Shown here: in pieces, positions 1 to 12,217 of the stretch
How the letters are laid out: every line of letters starts with the position of its first letter
How positions within the stretch are numbered: position 1 is the stretch's first letter
Source of the DNA: Narthecium ossifragum
Taxonomy: Eukaryota; Streptophyta; Magnoliopsida; Dioscoreales; Nartheciaceae
Reading direction: 5' to 3'
DNA: 64,000 nt
NCBI GenBank assembly: GCA_963920575.1
Contig: OY986967.1
Location: 24,135,648 to 24,199,647 of the forward strand
Position numbers and translations under genes: made by a program
The notes under the pieces: model-generated
The model's database searches: none
Told to the model about the DNA's origin: nothing
The model's input: only the letters and a program-made list of their open reading frames with translations

Positions 1-1933
1 TCCCTTTAATCACACAATTATGTTGTAATTTTCATTTCATACTTATGTGTGAAAAGATGGTGATGAATAAAAGGAGACATGGAATATGTTAGGTTCCGAA
101 TAGTGATGTTAGATATTTAAGTTTTTCACAAGTATGATGAAAAAGGTCTGTGATATGTTTTGGAGTCAACATTTTGGAAAAATTATGTGCATTCGACCAA
201 TAAGTGCTGGAAATTGATATTTCCTTGCTGCTTCTATCAAATCTCACAGGATCTGCAAGCACCTGGGTATAGTATAATTTAATAAGGCATCAACATCTCA
301 ATCTTGATTCTCAAATGTGAGTGAATTGCTGCCACAAATTTACAGCTTGCACTCCTGCTTGCATAACACTCGAAACCCAATTAGACAATAAGAATAAAGG
401 TTGACAAATGAAGGCTAATGTATTAGTTGATTAGATCTTACTTGAATTGAACAATTGGGACCATGAATTGTGGAAAGTTTGGGGGTTCCACGTGAGTTGG
501 TCAATGGTCGCTTTGGTTGTAACTCCCAAAACGGATGATGTTAACAAAGAAAATAACCAACTGAATTCTATCATGAAATTTTACATTGCAATCGACCGCA
601 AATTATGACCAAGATTTACTCTGCTGGGCCAATTTAAGGTACCAATGAAGTAATTATCTAAATTTCATATAAGCAAGCAATTTGCACCCATGACAGGAAA
701 ATTCTGGATCTTTATGCTAATTTCCGTGTAATTTCCCAACTTAATTGACCAATTAACCACATTAAAAAAAGCAACTAATCAATTAGCATCGCAATAGAGG
801 ACCTCTTACTGGAGTGATACTTTTAACAGTTGATGGTGACATTTGCACTCTAATCTTGCAAGGAAGGGTACTACTTGATTGAGTATCCTATTTATTGCAT
901 GATTAAGCTAGATTTGCTTATTGCATGTTTGATGATAAAAATAGCCTACTACTTGATATCTCATGTTTAGTGCTAGAAAACTAGATATTACTACACCTAT
1001 ATGCATTAAAATATCCATCATGCTTTAATTGTCTTTAATATAATTATCGCCATAATATTTATTCTTATTCTTTCCTTTATCCTTGATTGTTTTGTTTTTC
1101 CTTTATCACTTTTCTTAAATTGGAAATTTGTTGGAAGAATCTACTGAAACCAGACCAATACCGAAGCCATACTAGCCTGAGATGCATTAAGCACTTAGAG
1201 TCAAGAATGGTGTGAATGTTCGAAAGAACAACCTATTAGAAAGTATATTTTAATTTTGACCCACTAAGTTGTTATGGGATAACAGCAAACTTCTGGAAAT
1301 GGGCAATGGTTAGAAGTCCTATCTTATTGGCTTTTCATATGCTTTTCCTATTGGGAGCCCCCTGTACTTCCCTGAATAGGAAAACAGTCAGAATAGGAGA
1401 ATAAATTGCCAAACGGATGGCTGCATACTTTTTCAAGGTAAAATATACAGAGCGGAAGGAGAAACTGAGGCCCGGTCTCACAAAATCTTCATGTACAACT
1501 GCCTTTTAGTTCTGATCTTGGGAGTTAACTATCCAAAGCTCAGCCAGAGAAGCCACATTTAGCAGACACGACGACTCTTTATACTAGCAAGTAAAGATAG
1601 TAAGCAGTTTTGGTGTTGTCTAGTCTGACAAGGATAATCCTTCAAAGGGATTTGGTTATGATTCTTAATAAGATACTTTGCTTGTACATAGTTGGATAGG
1701 TTGAAATACATTTGAAGCTTAGAAAATCATCCTGATTTTTTCTGGCTGTAATTGAATGATATGATCATGTTTAAACAGAATTGATGCATATAGGCGTCAT
1801 CATGCTAAATGGCTTGACAATTAATTTATAGGAAACTCAGTATAGCCAATATTGCTTTAGTTCTTGAGGCAATTTTTGTGAGTATTATGTTTCTGTTCTT
1901 TTATTGACACCTCTTTTGATTACTGACATACAG
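1..1933 (+). other. Probable intron/upstream part of the FLX-like gene
   Basis: AT-rich, with no open frame or domain that I can recognise. It ends in a good acceptor (tacag at 1929-1933) directly before the FLX-like last exon, so at least its right part is intron. The coiled-coil exons expected upstream in this family were not found here and probably lie left of the window. Confidence 0.4.
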
Positions 1934-2386
1934 GGGCGCAGTTCTTCTAGTATTGCAGCTCTACAAGGTGGAAGTCAACCTGCTGCTGTGCCAGCTCGGG
2001 CTGGATATGAGGCATCTGCACCCATAGTTCCTAGCTATGATGCTCCTAGAAATGCTAATTATGATGCTTCCCGGGGTGCTGCTGGCTATGAAGCTTCCAG
2101 AGGACCTAACTATGAAGCCAATGTGGGAACCGGCTATGATTTGCCCAGAGGTGCTAGTCATGAGGCTCAAAGAGGAGGTTCCAGCTATGATGCTTCTAGA
2201 GGAGCAAGTGGTGCTCAAGCAGCAGCTCCGCCTGGAAACAATGGTGCTGCTTCTTATGGATCAACCCAAGCTTTGAATCCCTATATGCAAACACAGGTTC
2301 CAAGCCCCTACGGAACATCACAGGCACCGACTCGAACTGGAGGTGTTTATGAAGCACCTCGTGGCGGAAGTGTCGCTCGTAGATAA
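1934..2386 (+). CDS. FLX-like (FLC EXPRESSOR-like) protein, C-terminal exon
   Basis: About 150 residues of low-complexity sequence rich in Gly, Tyr, Ala, Ser and Arg, made of degenerate 8-10 residue repeats of the type GYEASRGPNYE / NYDASRGA, and ending PRGGSVARR before TAA. Plant FLX-like proteins have an N-terminal coiled coil followed by this kind of Tyr-Gly-Arg repeat tail, ending in a short ARR/SRR terminus; Arabidopsis FLX proteins act with FRIGIDA in FLC expression, but the function of this homologue is unknown. The exon begins after a TACAG acceptor. An in-frame ATG at 1904 lies in the intron and is probably not a start. The coiled-coil part is not visible, so the call rests on composition and terminus only. 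Confidence 0.6.
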   Translation, partial: GRSSSSIAALQGGSQPAAVPARAGYEASAPIVPSYDAPRNANYDASRGAAGYEASRGPNYEANVGTGYDLPRGASHEAQRGGSSYDASRGASGAQAAAPPGNNGAASYGSTQALNPYMQTQVPSPYGTSQAPTRTGGVYEAPRGGSVARR

Positions 2387-3131
2387 AGAGTGGATCCCTA
2401 TCTAGCAAGCTGTTTACGTTGATGAACAATGAGACATTCCTCGATATCTTCCATTCATCAACTAACTGGTTTCTGCAGTTGCTTGTACTGCATGTCAATT
2501 TAAGTTGCACCCCCTCATGTTTATCATCTCACTAGCATTGAAATGGTTGGTTGCAGATATCTGAAGCAGAATTGCATGTTGTAATTGAGGTTTGGATGGA
2601 TGCTGGTTACAAAACAATTCAAGGGATTAAATTCACCTTTACATTGCGGTTGTGTTTTGGCGACTATGTTTTTAATATTGCATCAAAGCAATGACTTGTG
2701 TTCGAAGGTGGATATTCTTCTTTAGTGAATGGTCAATTGGGAGAGCTAGCATCATTGTGCTTTTAAACTGTGTTTTTAATACTGTATCAAAATGGTTGTG
2801 GTTTACAGTTGATTTTGAAGGTTAAACGATACACCAGAACAGAGAGATGAACTGTGCTCCAAAACCAAGAGTATTAAGTATTTGAGTCAATCTCATCTTG
2901 GATGATGAGTAGTGGCCGAAGACATATCTGACTACTGGTGTAAAGAGGGTCGGACTTTAGTTGGATGCTTTATGGATCCGAATCCAAATCTAGTAAGGGT
3001 TTCCCTCCTATGACTATGAGAAATCAAATCCATGCACAGATGGTCGCTAATGTATGTTTGCAATCATAATTCTTTAATTTTAGTTTGATCCTTTTTTCTG
3101 TATTCGTGGAAAAAAGAAGAACCTATAAAAG

Positions 3132-3134
<3 letters not shown>
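2387..3134 (+). other. 3' UTR and intergenic sequence
   Basis: Follows the TAA of the FLX-like exon. Its first few hundred bases are probably 3' UTR. No other gene or repeat recognised. Confidence 0.4.

Positions 3135-3166
<32 letters not shown>
3135..3166. repeat. (AT)16 microsatellite
   Basis: Uninterrupted AT dinucleotide run of 32 bp. Confidence 0.95.
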
Positions 3167-3168
<2 letters not shown>

Positions 3169-3409
3169 AAAAATAAGCTCCGCTCAACCAAACCATTAAT
3201 TAGCTCGTTTAAACGGATCCACTCGTTTAGCTTCTTTGCCTATTCGGATCCTAACAATCGAAACAGGTGCTCCCGCTAGGTTGAAAATTGGAACTAGTAT
3301 ATATTGCTCTTCTGAACATAGGATAGAGCAAAATTCAAACTTATCTCATGAGGGTACTCATCTTGTAAACCAAGATCGCCTTGTCATCACCTATGTGTTG
3401 TCATCCCTG

Positions 3410-3538
3410 TCTCTGCCTCCGCCATGCCATGTATCTGCTATCTCGAGAGTTGTCTCTGCCTTCGCCATGCCATGTATAAGCTTTATTGCGAGGTGTCTCT
3501 GCCTTCGCCATGCCATGTATCCACATTATCGCGAGTTG
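3410..3538. repeat. 43-bp minisatellite, three copies
   Basis: Three head-to-tail copies start at 3410, 3453 and 3496, each exactly 43 bp, opening with TCTCTGCC(T)TCCGCCATGCC-type sequence and ending in GAG(A)GTTG or close variants. The 179-codon frame through them (3236-3775) is a by-product of the repeat and shows no protein family. Confidence 0.85.
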
Positions 3539-4629
3539 CCTTCTAAGCTCGCAGGCTGGGCGTGCAATTTGCCCGTTGGCCTCTCTAACGGCGCGGGACA
3601 GAGGACATCAAATATCGATCCCAACTCACACACCAATGCAAAAAAAACAATCAGAGGAATGAAAAGATATCAAGTCGGGTTAAGAAAAATGTATGGAGTG
3701 GAGATCTCCCATTGTCTTTGTGGTGGCTTTTCTGAAGAAGAACATGCGTGTTTATATTATATAGACCACCTTTAGACTTGCCATTTAATGTGAGGATTAA
3801 ATGAGTGAATCTACGTAAGTAATTAATGGGTTGATATGGTCTCTAGCTTGTCTGGATTCATTTCTTTGCAATTAAGGCAGAATCTTGCCATGGATATGCA
3901 TAGCAATAATATATCCTTGGTATTAAAATGCAGTTATGACCAACTATATCCAACTGTCATATTTCCTTTGTGTGGATGGGTGGGGGCGGGGGAGGGGGTG
4001 TTGTGGAATACAAGAAAAAAGATATGTGTACATGATCATGGATATTCATTTGTTTTCTATCAATTGTAGCCTTTTGAATTTCTTTCCAAACATCAAATAT
4101 CACCGAGATTAAAGGTTGGACGTGAAAATTTTACTCAAAAAGTCTCGAGCCATGCCGATAAATACGCGCGCAATTTGCAAAACTACGCGCGCTCGGGTTC
4201 ACAATTGCCAAAATAAAACATCCAAGAAAGGGTTCGAGCCGAGTCGAGGCTGAGCTATCTCACGAGCCGCTCGAGTATAATAGTACATAATTTTCCGTAA
4301 ACTACCTAAATAAAACCTTACTACTAAATATCATTAATTCGAATCGAAGTAACCTTTTTGAACTCAAAACACTCTCCGAGTCTGATCAGGAGACGATCCT
4401 ATAGAATCCGAATTCAAGTTGATCATAATGGTTCCCTGAAGAGTGGAACACCAATCGATCGTCCAAAAACACAGCTAGCTACAAACTGTTAATTAATTGG
4501 AGTTTAACAAAGATTCGGATACCTTTCCAAATAATCTACTATACTATTAATTAAAACTCGGACTAATAGACTTTTAAAACCGAGTTGTGGAACTCCGAGA
4601 CCGACCAATTAACCTTATTGTACGACCTC
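3539..4629. other. Intergenic / upstream region of the CDC48-like locus
   Basis: AT-rich; no supported gene. Contains a G-rich run near 3978-4000 and GCGCGC-rich words near 4165-4195. Distal promoter sequence for the CDC48-like gene may lie here. Confidence 0.4.
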
Positions 4630-4636
4630 TATATAT
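4630..4636 (+). promoter_or_regulatory. Candidate TATA box of the CDC48-like gene
   Basis: TATATAT about 150 bp before the ATG at 4784, followed by a pyrimidine-rich stretch and an AGCTT-repeat leader (about 4740-4770) suitable for a 5' UTR. Placement is by spacing only. Confidence 0.4.
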
Positions 4637-4783
4637 TCTCACATACTCAGCTCTCTTTCCACTAAACCTAATTAATTGGTATCCTTCAATCAGAGTTTTG
4701 TATGTCTTAGTGCTTCTGTTAGTCTATCCATCGTCCTCCCAGCTTAGCTTAGCTTAACTTAACTTAGCTTTAGAACATCAACC

Positions 4784-4951
4784 ATGGAGGAGAAGAAGAA
4801 AGACTATAGTACTGCAATCCTCAGGAGAAAGAGAGCCCCGAACCGCTTGGTCGTCCAAGATTCCACTCAAGATGACAACTCTTCGGCTTTCTTGAATCCC
4901 AACGTGATGGATTCTCTCAACATCTTCCACGGAGACGCTCTTCTGATTAAG
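4784..4951 (+). pseudogene. CDC48: CDC48-like exon 1 (start of N-domain)
   Basis: ATG in good context (ACCATGG). 56 codons reading MEEKKKDYSTAILRRKRAPN..., then a family-typical Asn-rich stretch and the start of the double-psi barrel (VVQDSTQDDNS, LLIK). Ends AAG before GTACCT. Intact in itself. The start was chosen because it matches the family N-terminus in length and sequence. Confidence 0.92.
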
Positions 4952-5056
4952 GTACCTATCTAAAAATTTTATTCATATATTTACCTGAAACTTCTACTAT
5001 CATGTATGGGATAACTTTGGTGTTGCTAATTAATCTTGATTTGGATGATCGATCAG

Positions 5057-5284
5057 GGGAAGAAGGGAAGAACAACGGTGTGTTTAGTGTTTCCGGACGA
5101 GGAGTGTGACCAATCCAAGATTAAGATCAACAAGGTGGTCAGTGCCAACCTCCGCGCGAGCCTCAGCGACATTGTTAGCGTGGAAATATGCGACGAGCTG
5201 ATGCCGGCTAAGCGGGTTCATGTCCTTCCGATTGAGATACTGTTGAGGGCATCTCCGGTAACCTGTTCCAAAGCTACTTGAAGC
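5057..5284 (+). pseudogene. CDC48: CDC48-like exon 2 (N-domain), 1-nt frameshift
   Basis: Begins after GATCAG and reads GKKGRTTVCLVFPDEECD... through RVHVLPIE, typical of the CDC48 N-domain. At about 5233 the frame changes: the expected DTVEGISGNLFQSYLK continuation is in another frame, as if one base were lost after LPI(D). In the unshifted frame translation stops at 5279-5281. The exon ends AAGC before GTAAGT, and the next exon's CG completes a Pro codon, as expected for YLKPYF. Confidence 0.88.
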
Positions 5285-5440
5285 GTAAGTCAAATAACTT
5301 AATCATGTCTTTTTTTCATGTATTTAATATTAATTATCTTATACTTATATTTCAAAACACTCCCTGCCCATTAATCAGTCGCCGTCAATTTTGTTAGACT
5401 AAATTAATATAATTAAGCTAGTCGTCATCTATAGCTTAAG

Positions 5441-5642
5441 TTTTTTTTTTTTCGATTTCAAGACGGGCACCTCCAAGGGTCCCCAAAATGGGCCGCGCTC
5501 GTTGCCTTGTTGCTCGCAGCACTCATGTGGCATCATGATCCGAAACGATCGACGGGGTCACGGGCGGCCTTTTGCCCCATACTGCCGCACCAACGGTGCG
5601 TCCGACGGCCCTGTCCGAGGGCCAAGCACTCATCCCCGCCCG
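5441..5642 (-). mobile_element. SINE-like poly(A)-tailed retrocopy of a structured RNA
   Basis: A 202-bp GC-rich insert in a CDC48 intron, flanked by the 11-bp direct repeat TATAGCTTAAG (5430-5440 and 5643-5653). On the plus strand it starts with 12 T, so the minus strand ends in poly(A): the hallmarks of LINE-mediated retroposition. Read on the minus strand it opens CGGGCGG, which can pair with CCGCCCG about 90 nt later, enclosing two hairpins (GGCCCT/AGGGCC and GCACC/GGTGC). I could not match it to tRNA, 5S, 7SL, U3 or rRNA from memory, and no clear pol III A/B boxes are seen. Confidence 0.65.
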
Positions 5643-5710
5643 TATAGCTTAAGATTTTGAGTTGAATGTTTTAGAGGTATTTCTTGGGATCAAATGTAAG
5701 CTAGTCGTCG

Positions 5711-6040
5711 TCTATATTACTACTAGCGGGCCCCCGTGTCACCTGGCACGGTAATCACCCACCGCTTAACTTCCATGTTAATTTCCTTATTAACCACCCA
5801 CCCCTCAACCCTCTCCTCCACTAACCCCTACTAACTTCCATGTTAACTTCCCTCTCATCCCCATTAACCACCTCCCCCACTAAAATCCCCCCCCCCCCCA
5901 CCCCCCACGTAGGCTCCACATAGGACTAAACCTGTCATGTAGGATCCACGTAGGACAACCAAAGGTTATTTTATAACCATGCTATAGACTATATATAAGC
6001 TGGACTATATCATTAGTCACCATCAAAATTTGTTAGATTA
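5711..6040 (+). mobile_element. Possible non-autonomous Helitron fragment
   Basis: Starts TCTATATTACTACTAGC followed closely by CCGTG...CACGG, which resembles the 5' end of many plant Helitrons (TC start, then a CCCGTG/GCACGGG-type dyad). It lies between copies of the intron repeat. I could not locate a convincing CTRR 3' end with hairpin, so the right boundary is a guess. Confidence 0.3.
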
Positions 6041-6191
6041 TATTAATACAATTAAGCTAGTCGTCACCTGTAGCTTACGATCTTGGATTGAATGTTTTAG
6101 AGTTGATTCTTGAATAAAACCGGAGGTCCCTGTTCCATTATAGGGTTTTGTCCGTAATTGCATAAAAAACCACATAGTTAGTCAATTATAA

Positions 6192-7022
<831 letters not shown>

Positions 7023-7035
<13 letters not shown>

Positions 7036-10000
7036 CTCCCCCTTAGTGCAAACTTGCGAGCTACCAAACCGAGCTTTGCTTGAAGTTCTTGAAACCTCGC
7101 CTTTGGAAGAGCCTTGGTGAAGATGCCCGCCAAGTTGTCTTGAGACCTTACTTCCACTAGCTCAATTTCTTCATGAAGCACCTTCTCCCGAATGTAGTGG
7201 TGTTCAACTTCAATATGCTTTGTTCTTGCATGAAACACCGGATTTGCCGCCAACTTGATTGCACTTTGATTGTCACAACTAACCTTCACCGGATAGTCAA
7301 CATGCTTCAAAACATCACCAATCAAAGTCCGCAACCATGTACATTCTTGTGCCGCAAGAGTCGCCGCTTTGTACTCCGCCTCGGTGCTAGAAAGAGCCAC
7401 GGTATCTTGCTTCTTGCTACACCATGATACATATGCGGAACCCAAGCCAAAAACATAGCCCGATGTCAGCTTCCTCTCATCAAAATCACCCTCCCAATCT
7501 GCGTCGGTGAAACCTACAAGTTCACAACTTGCATTCTTCTTATAAAGAAGACCAATATCAAGAGAGGGGTTGACAAATCTAAGAATCCTCTTGGCGGCAT
7601 CCAAATGAGTCTTCCTTGGTGTTTGCATGTAACGACTTACAACACCAACGGCAAAAGAAATATCCGGCCTTGTGATGGTAAGATAGAGCAAACTACCAAC
7701 AAGAGTACGAAAAAGTCTTGGATCTTCAAGAGCCTTGCCTTCACCTTTTCGTAGCTTGATATTTGCATCCATAGGAGTAGAGCATTGCTTGCTTTCCTTC
7801 AAGCTAAACTTCTCAACAAGCTTAGATGCATAATGCCTTTGAGAAAGAAATATACCATCAACTCCATTTTCCACCTCCAACCCAAGAAAGAGACTTAGCT
7901 CACCCAAGTTCTTCATCTCAAACCGAATAGCAAGCTCATCTCGAAGCTTACTAATCTCCTTAGCATTATCTCAGGTAACTATCATGTCATTCACATAGAG
8001 CAATACAATGACATGCATACCACTATGTTTCTTCACAAACATACTCGGATCGGAATTAGAGACAAGAAATCCACAAAAGATAAGATATTGAGCAATCTTA
8101 CCATACCAAGCTCTAGGTGCTTGCTTGAGACCATAAATCGCCTTCTTCAATCGGCACACATGATTGGGAAAAGATTTTGACAAGAAACCCGGCGGTTGGT
8201 TCATGAAGATTTCTCGATCCACCTCACCATATAAGAAGGCATTCTTGACATCAAGTTGCCACATTTTCCATCCCTTGCAAGCCGCCAAAGAAATGAGAAC
8301 CCGAACCGATGTCATCTTGGCTACCAGACTAAATGTCTCTTCATAATCCACTCCATGTTGTTGAGTGAACCCACGAGCCACCAACCGTGCCTTGTACCTA
8401 TCCACGGATCCATCGACCTTTCTCTTTATCCTGTACACCCACTTGCATGAAACCGGCTCAACCTCCTTTGGCTTTGGAACCAAATCCCAAGTTTCATTTT
8501 GATTGAGTGCACGGACTTCTTCTTCCATTGCTTTCTCCCATTCATGAACACCTTTGGCTTCATCATAACATGAGGGCTCATCCACATCTATAGGACCGGC
8601 AAAGAAACATGAAACCACATCTACCAAGTTAGCACCCGAATTCCATTCCGGACCAAAGTACCTTGGATTCTTCTTTTGCTCTCTTGTGGATCTCCTTGGT
8701 TGTTCCTCTACCTCATGTGTTGGACTTGAACTCTCAATGGAAGAACCCAAACTCCCCCTTCCACTCATCTCTAATGATGAAGAAGAGCTTGATGAGTTTG
8801 GTGCACCGGAAGATAATGATGTTGAGGAAGACCTCTCAAAACTTGCTTCAACATGAGGGCTTGATGGAGCTTCATTTGGCACAATCACCGGCCGATCATA
8901 GTATGAAGACATTTCATCAAACACCACATCTCTAGAAGTAATAAACTTGTGAGTCTTCGGATTCATACACTTCCAACCCTTCTTGTGAGGATCATAGCCA
9001 ATGAAAACACACTTCTCCGCCTTAGCATCAAACTTGGTTCTCTTTGCATCCGGCACATGAACATAGCAAATGAAACCAAATACACGAAAATAGCTAATAG
9101 AAGGCTTCAACTTATATAGCAACTCAAAAGGAGATTTCATACCACATGAGCCCAATGGCGTTCGGTTGATGACATGAGATGCGCACATCATAGCCTCCAC
9201 CCATAACTCCTTTGGCAAGTTCTTGGAATAAAGCCAACACCGGCATGCTTCGGAAAGGTGCCGCAACTTGCGCTCCACCACACCATTTTGTTGTGAAGTA
9301 TGAGCACAAGTCATTTGCCTCCGGATCCCATGTTGTCTACAAAAATTTTCAAACTCCCTTGAGATGTACTCACCACCTCCATCACTTCGCAAGCACTTGA
9401 TTCTTCTTCTCCATTCTCCTTCCACCTTCTCTTTGAAAAGCTTGAACTTGGAGAAAGCTTCGGACTTTTCTTTAAGAAAATACACCCAAGAAAACCTTGA
9501 GTAATCATCAACAAAGAAAATCATATAACCACATCCAAAAAGACTTAGAGCACTCCTTGACACTAAGAGATCGGTGTGAATGAGATCAAGTGGCTTCTTG
9601 CATCTTGACTTAGAGTCTTCAAATGGTAGGCGATGCAATTTTCCAAGTTGACAACCTTCACATAAACTACCCACCTTGACTTCATCAATGTTGGGTATGC
9701 CATTAACCAACTTCTTTGAGAAGATATGCTTCATTTTGTCAAGACCCACATGTGCTAGTCTTGCATGCCATAAACTAGCACTATCATTCATGCTAGTCTT
9801 CTCAACATAAGAGGAACCGGCCGATAGCACATAAAGTGACTTTACTCGCTTTCCACTATGAACAACATCGGCATCCAAGCTTCTAACATTCCGCATGATC
9901 TTCACATCATGAGGTCCAAACAAGATATAATTTCCGACATCCGCTACTTGTGAAACGGAGACAAGGTTTTTAGTCATACCCGACACATGAAAGACGCTCT

Positions 10001-10235
10001 TCAAAGTGACTCCGTCCTCCATCTTTACAACACCTTCATTCACCACCGGATGAACCGTGTTGTCCGCCGTGACAATTGCATCATTTCCACCATAATGCAC
10101 AAACTCATGAAACTTTGACTTGTCACCGGTCAAATGATGAGAGCAATCCGAATCTAGTATCCAATCATCTTCATAGTTGATACTTGCCAAAGCTCGAACA
10201 CTTGAAGGGCGACTTTCTAAGGTACCATCCGACAC
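7023..10235 (-). pseudogene. Copia-1 pol (PR-INT-RT-RNase H), inactive
   Basis: Same frame as gag, split by a TGA at about 7968-7970. Order of domains: protease with WILDSDCSHHLTGD, where the catalytic DSG is DSD; integrase zinc finger (WHARLAHVG...CEGCQLGK) and D-D-E core (HTDLL, RSDGGGEY, NGVVERK); RT with KWVYRIKRK, VKNAFLYGE and LYVNDMIVT, where the family's YVDD is YVND; RNase H with TDADWEGD, STEAEY and CDNQSAIK and a C-terminus running into the LTR. Loss of the DSG glycine and the first RT catalytic Asp, plus two stops, makes it non-autonomous. Confidence 0.93.
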
Positions 10236-10271
10236 AAAACAAGAGCCCCAATCTTTCTCTTGCTTTTTATC

Positions 10272-11153
10272 CTATTCCTTAGAACCAACAAAACCTTCTT
10301 TGAGCTTCACCCGGCAATCTCTCTTCATATGCCCCATCTTACCACATCGGAAGCATTTCACATTCTTTCTTCTTGAAGCTTCATTTCCACTACTTGAGCC
10401 TTCACCTTCATGTGCTTTTGCATTGTTCTTGCCTCTTTTTGGATCTCCCTTCTTGCCTTTAGAAAACAAAGCATCTTCACTATCATCTCTACCGGAGATT
10501 GAACACTCCGCCATTTGCTTCGCCAATGCCTCATGATTGCCAAGCAAATTCTCAAACTCCACCAAACTAGGTTGTGTAGCCCAACCTTGTAGTGATGAGA
10601 CAAAGAGATGATATTCTTTTCGAAGCCCCCGAATAAGGTACATCTTCAACTTTGCTTCACTAATTGGCTCATTAGGATCCAAACTAGAAATCTCGGCACA
10701 TAAGTTCTTCACCTTCAAGAAATACTCCGAAATACTCATGCTTCCTTGAGTTGTGGTAGCCAACTCATTCTCCAAAAATTGCAATCGAGCCTCATTCTTC
10801 TTGGTGAACAACTTCTCAAAAATATCCCAAACTTCCTTTGGGGTCTTGGCCTCTCTAATATGCTCAAACAAATCTCGATGGATAGATGTCCTCAACACAA
10901 ACATCGCCTTGCCGCTTCTAGCAAGCCATCTTCTTCTTCGCTCTTCATAGTCATCTTCTTCATTGTCCGATGTCGGCATTTGGGTGTCATAGCCATTCAC
11001 TGTCTCCCATAACTCTTGTCCTTGAAGGTATGCCTCCATGCATGACTTCCATATTTGATAGTTGGAACTTGTGAGCCTCTCAATCCCAAGATGGTTGAAG
11101 CCTCCACTTGCATCCATCATAGAGAACAAACAACAAACACCTTGTGTGCACAA
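10272..11153 (-). pseudogene. Copia-1 gag
   Basis: 293 codons. Carries a UBN2-type Copia gag core (ERLTSSNYQIWKSCMEAYLQ..., MYLIRGLRKEYHLFVSSLQ) and one CCHC zinc knuckle near residues 267-280 (CFRCGKMGHMKRDC). It ends in a TAG that lies in frame with the downstream protease (11153 and 10235 differ by a multiple of three), so the stop interrupts a former single Gag-Pol polyprotein rather than being a frameshift. Confidence 0.9.
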
Positions 11154-11216
11154 CTTGGAACACCTCCCCCTTGCTTCTCAAGGATGTAGGATCTCAACCC
11201 ACTACAAAGAACCCTT

Positions 11217-11230
11217 GTAGCTCTGATACC
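11217..11230 (-). other. Copia-1 primer-binding site
   Basis: Minus strand reads TGGTATCAGAGCTAC directly inside the 5' LTR, the usual Copia PBS for initiator tRNA-Met. Confidence 0.9.
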
Positions 11231-11834
11231 ATGTAGAGAAATCCGGTGGTCTCTTCCTCCGAGCACCTCCTATTCTCCAAGTGTAGAAACCCAAGGTCTC
11301 ATATACGCCAAGGATCGCACACTACCAACTAGAAACAAGAACGGAGAATACCAAACTCACAAGTAGATACCCAAACAACTTCAATGCATAGATTCACCAA
11401 GAGTTGACAAAGGAAAACACCAATTTGAAGAACCAACTAATAAGCTCTTCAAATAATACCCGATGAAAGTTTACAAGAGATGAAGAGGGTAGGAAGAGAG
11501 GCCACCCACCTCTTTCCTAGAAGATCTCCAACAAGCTTGAACTACTCCCTCTTCCCTTCTCTTGCTCTTGACACCAAAAATAAGAAGAAACAACCTAGAG
11601 GCAAAAAAGAGAAGTCTCTTACCCAAGAGCCAACTTCTCATCACCTACTTAAACCCTCTAACATACTGATAAGTCACAAAATATACATAATTCACCCATT
11701 CAACTGGGCTTTGTTAGCTCTCAAGCAAGGCATTTTTAATATCTTTTCATATGGTTTCAGGTACAAGAGCTTTCGAAGAGAGTTTGCATGGATTTCGAAC
11801 CAAAAGACATCAGTAAAACAGATCCAGACAATTT

Positions 11835-12145
11835 GGATCGATCCAAGGTCATTTTGGATCGATCCCGATCCTTTTCCAGAAGACGATAGTTTTTATCCAA
11901 AGTTGGATCGATCCGGATTCTTAATGGATCGATCCAAATATCTCTTCCTAAGAGAGATCGGTACAAAATGGATCGATCCAAACCGTCATGGGATCGATCC
12001 ATATTTCTTTTACCAAGAGCACTTGTTCTTGGGTACAAAATGGATCGATCCACATTTAAATGGGATCGATCCATATTTCCTTTCCACAGAAAGGTATGAT
12101 ATTTTGCTCATTTTGGATCGATCCAATATTACTTCGGATCGATCC
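11835..12145 (+). promoter_or_regulatory. Array of ten GGATCGATCC dyads in five 21-bp-spaced pairs
   Basis: The perfect 10-bp palindrome occurs at 11835, 11856; 11905, 11926; 11970, 11991; 12042, 12063; 12115, 12136. Within every pair the starts are exactly 21 bp apart (two DNA turns); pair-to-pair steps are 70, 65, 72 and 73 bp. The spacer sequences differ far more than the dyads. The array ends about 64 bp before the LTR TATA box, where U3 enhancers lie. Binding by a dimeric factor is inference; no matching factor is known to me. Confidence 0.8.
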
Positions 12146-12208
12146 AAGATCGCTGACGGTTATAAATGGACGGCTCAGATCTAATCCGAGGGTCCACGAC
12201 TTGGGGCC

Positions 12209-12217
12209 TATAAATAG
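12209..12217 (+). promoter_or_regulatory. LTR TATA box
   Basis: TATAAATAG in the context GGGGCCTATAAATAGGGG, typical of plant LTR promoters. Confidence 0.8.

Larger units (their letters stand above)
5401..6119. repeat. Split direct repeat inside the CDC48 intron
   Basis: About 85 bp (AATTAAGCTAGTCGTCA... to ...GAATGTTTTAGAG) present at 5401-5440 plus 5654-5680 (split by the retrocopy) and again at 6045-6105. A third shorter copy of CTAGTCGTCGTCTA is at 5701-5714. Confidence 0.7.

Noticed and set aside
5441..5642. rDNA, 5S, tRNA or 7SL gene
   Set aside because: GC-rich and structured, but no match to the conserved words of these RNAs that I know, and the poly(A) tail and target duplication show a retrocopy.
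11835..12145. CRISPR array or ordinary tandem repeat
   Set aside because: The repeat is a 10-bp palindrome in alternating 21-bp and about 50-bp steps inside a plant LTR; no CRISPR-length repeat or cas gene.
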